The notes under the pieces: generated by a model
What the model saw: only the letters and a program-made list of their open reading frames with translations
Databases searched by the model: none
What the model was told of the DNA's origin: nothing
Shown here: one piece after another, positions 63,123 through 64,000 of the stretch
How the letters are laid out: every line of letters starts with the position of its first letter
Numbering within the stretch: position 1 is the first letter of the stretch
Source of the DNA: Herbidospora cretacea
GTDB taxonomy: Bacteria; Actinomycetota; Actinomycetes; Streptosporangiales; Streptosporangiaceae
Assembly (NCBI RefSeq): GCF_001570605.1
Contig: NZ_BBXG01000015.1
Span: 1 to 64,000 of the forward strand
Reading direction: 5' to 3'
DNA: 64,000 nt
Program-made: the position numbers and the translations under genes

Positions 63123-64000
63123 GAACGCGAGCAGGTCCTGCCTGGTCACGAGGCCGGCGGGCTTGCCGTCGTCGAGGACGACCGCCGCGTCGGCCTTCTC
63201 CAGCGCCTCTATCGCGCGGGCCACCGCCTCGCCGGAGCCGATCATCGGCAGCGGCGCGGACATGTGGTCGCCCAGCGGGTCTTCGGCGTGGACCTTGCCC
63301 CGGTAGAGCCCGTCGAGCAGGTCGCGCTCGACGATCGAGCCGACCACCTCGGCCGCCATGACCGGAGGCTCCTCCTTCATGACCGGGAGCTGCGAGACGC
63401 CGTATTCGCGCATGATCGCGATCGCCGTGGACACGGTCTCGTGAGGGTGCACGTGGACGAACTGGGGCAGCACCCCGCCCTTGCGGACGAGCACCTCACC
63501 GACGGCGTGTTCGTCGGCCGCCGTGGACAGGAAGCCGTAGTCGGCCATCCACTCGTCGTTGAAGATCTTCGACAGGTAGCCGCGCCCGCTGTCGGGCAGC
63601 AGCACGACCACGACGTCGTCGGGGCCGGCGTTGCGGGCCACCCGGATCGCCGCCACCGCGGCCATCCCGCACGAGCCGCCCACCAGCAGCGCCTCCTCGC
63701 GGGCCAGCCGCCGGGTCATGCCGAACGAGTCACGGTCGGAGACGGCGATGATCTCGTCGCAGATCCCGGTGTCGTAGGTGGCCGGCCAGATGTCCTCGCC
63801 AACGCCCTCGACCAGGTAGGGACGGCCGGTGCCGCCCGAGTAGACCGAGCCTTCAGGGTCGGCGCCGATGATCTTCACCCGGCCGCCGGAGACCTCTTTC
63901 AGGTAGCGGCCGGTGCCGCTGATCGTGCCGCCGGTGCCGACGCCCGCCACGAAGTGGGTGATCCGCCCCTCGGTCTGCTCCCAGATCTCCGGGCCGGTCG
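63108..64000 (-). CDS. cbs: cystathionine beta-synthase, 5' end beyond the window
   Basis: Condenses serine and homocysteine to cystathionine. 297 codons of the C-terminal two thirds are present; the frame is open across 64000, so the visible ATG-like codon is internal. The PLP phosphate-binding loop GVGTGGTISGTGRYLKE is near the start of the visible part. It is followed by the catalytic domain end (GSCGMAAVAAIRVA) and two CBS domains (about 180-297 of the visible part) that usually bind an adenosyl ligand. The active-site Lys lies in the missing part. Confidence 0.92.
   Translation of the reverse strand, partial: TGPEIWEQTEGRITHFVAGVGTGGTISGTGRYLKEVSGGRVKIIGADPEGSVYSGGTGRPYLVEGVGEDIWPATYDTGICDEIIAVSDRDSFGMTRRLAREEALLVGGSCGMAAVAAIRVARNAGPDDVVVVLLPDSGRGYLSKIFNDEWMADYGFLSTAADEHAVGEVLVRKGGVLPQFVHVHPHETVSTAIAIMREYGVSQLPVMKEEPPVMAAEVVGSIVERDLLDGLYRGKVHAEDPLGDHMSAPLPMIGSGEAVARAIEALEKADAAVVLDDGKPAGLVTRQDLLAFLAGR

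Overview
The window is GC-rich, densely packed DNA from an actinomycete, most likely Streptosporangiaceae-like. That placement is inferred from overall gene content; no rRNA or marker gene is present. Supporting features are mycothiol S-conjugate amidase (mca), GTP-type PEP carboxykinase, a class II fructose-bisphosphatase, PASTA-less Ser/Thr kinases, PucR and MocR regulators, many GTG starts and many probable leaderless transcripts. Part of the gene set corresponds to the M. tuberculosis Rv1077-Rv1100 neighbourhood: cbs, metB, greA, DUF4307, mca, a small membrane protein, DUF255, a short-chain cis-prenyltransferase, phoH2, fumarase, glpX and DUF4245. Here that set is interrupted by accessory blocks.

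Layout. 1-1.05 kb: a nearly complete IS481-family element inserted exactly at the stop codon of the DUF4245 gene. 1-9.9 kb: DUF4245, TetR, glpX, a DUF1707 protein, MFS and EamA transporters around a MocR regulator, and class I fumarase. 10-16.5 kb: two Ser/Thr kinases (the second with a long repetitive linker), class II fumarase and a 3-hydroxybutyrate-dehydrogenase-like SDR. 16.5-27.3 kb: a PucR-type regulator, alpha/beta hydrolase, glycosyltransferase, a lytic transglycosylase facing a response regulator/histidine kinase/lipoprotein operon across a consensus CRP-type site, then PhoH2 and a cis-prenyltransferase. 27.4-30.1 kb: a four-gene operon with a Gly/Cys-tailed membrane protein (TIGR04222-like), a DUF692/MNIO metalloenzyme, a small partner and an unknown protein. 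30.2-36.3 kb: pckG behind an array of DasR-like operators, an RHH-like protein, a DHA2 efflux pump with TetR, and an NlpC/P60 hydrolase. 36.3-40 kb: greA, DUF4307, mca and small genes. 40-43.5 kb: a partner-switching module (RsbW-like kinase, SpoIIE-type phosphatase, a B12-binding protein with CarH-type photoreceptor residues, STAS protein). 43.5-54.9 kb: GNAT, DUF255, bifunctional PBP, Lrp/hpd, RDD, secreted M1 peptidase, ilvA, LysE exporter, ROK kinase. 54.9-64 kb: FIST sensor, a MoxR/VWA pair, small membrane proteins, metB, an orphan NarL-type histidine kinase, and cbs running off the end.

The two most interesting systems are the MNIO / Gly-Cys-tail operon at 27.4-30.1 kb, a candidate peptide-modification pathway acting on a membrane-anchored substrate, and the putative cobalamin-light-controlled partner-switching module at 40.1-43.5 kb. 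Regulatory DNA is unusually readable. It includes a hairpin that buries the transposase ribosome-binding site, a perfect TGTGA-N6-TCACA site, several perfect inverted repeats over promoters, and three places where the TAG stop codon of one gene doubles as the start of the -10 box of the next. No tRNA, rRNA or CRISPR array was seen, and no gene-free stretch exceeds 300 bp (the longest are 32137-32379 and 26348-26580).
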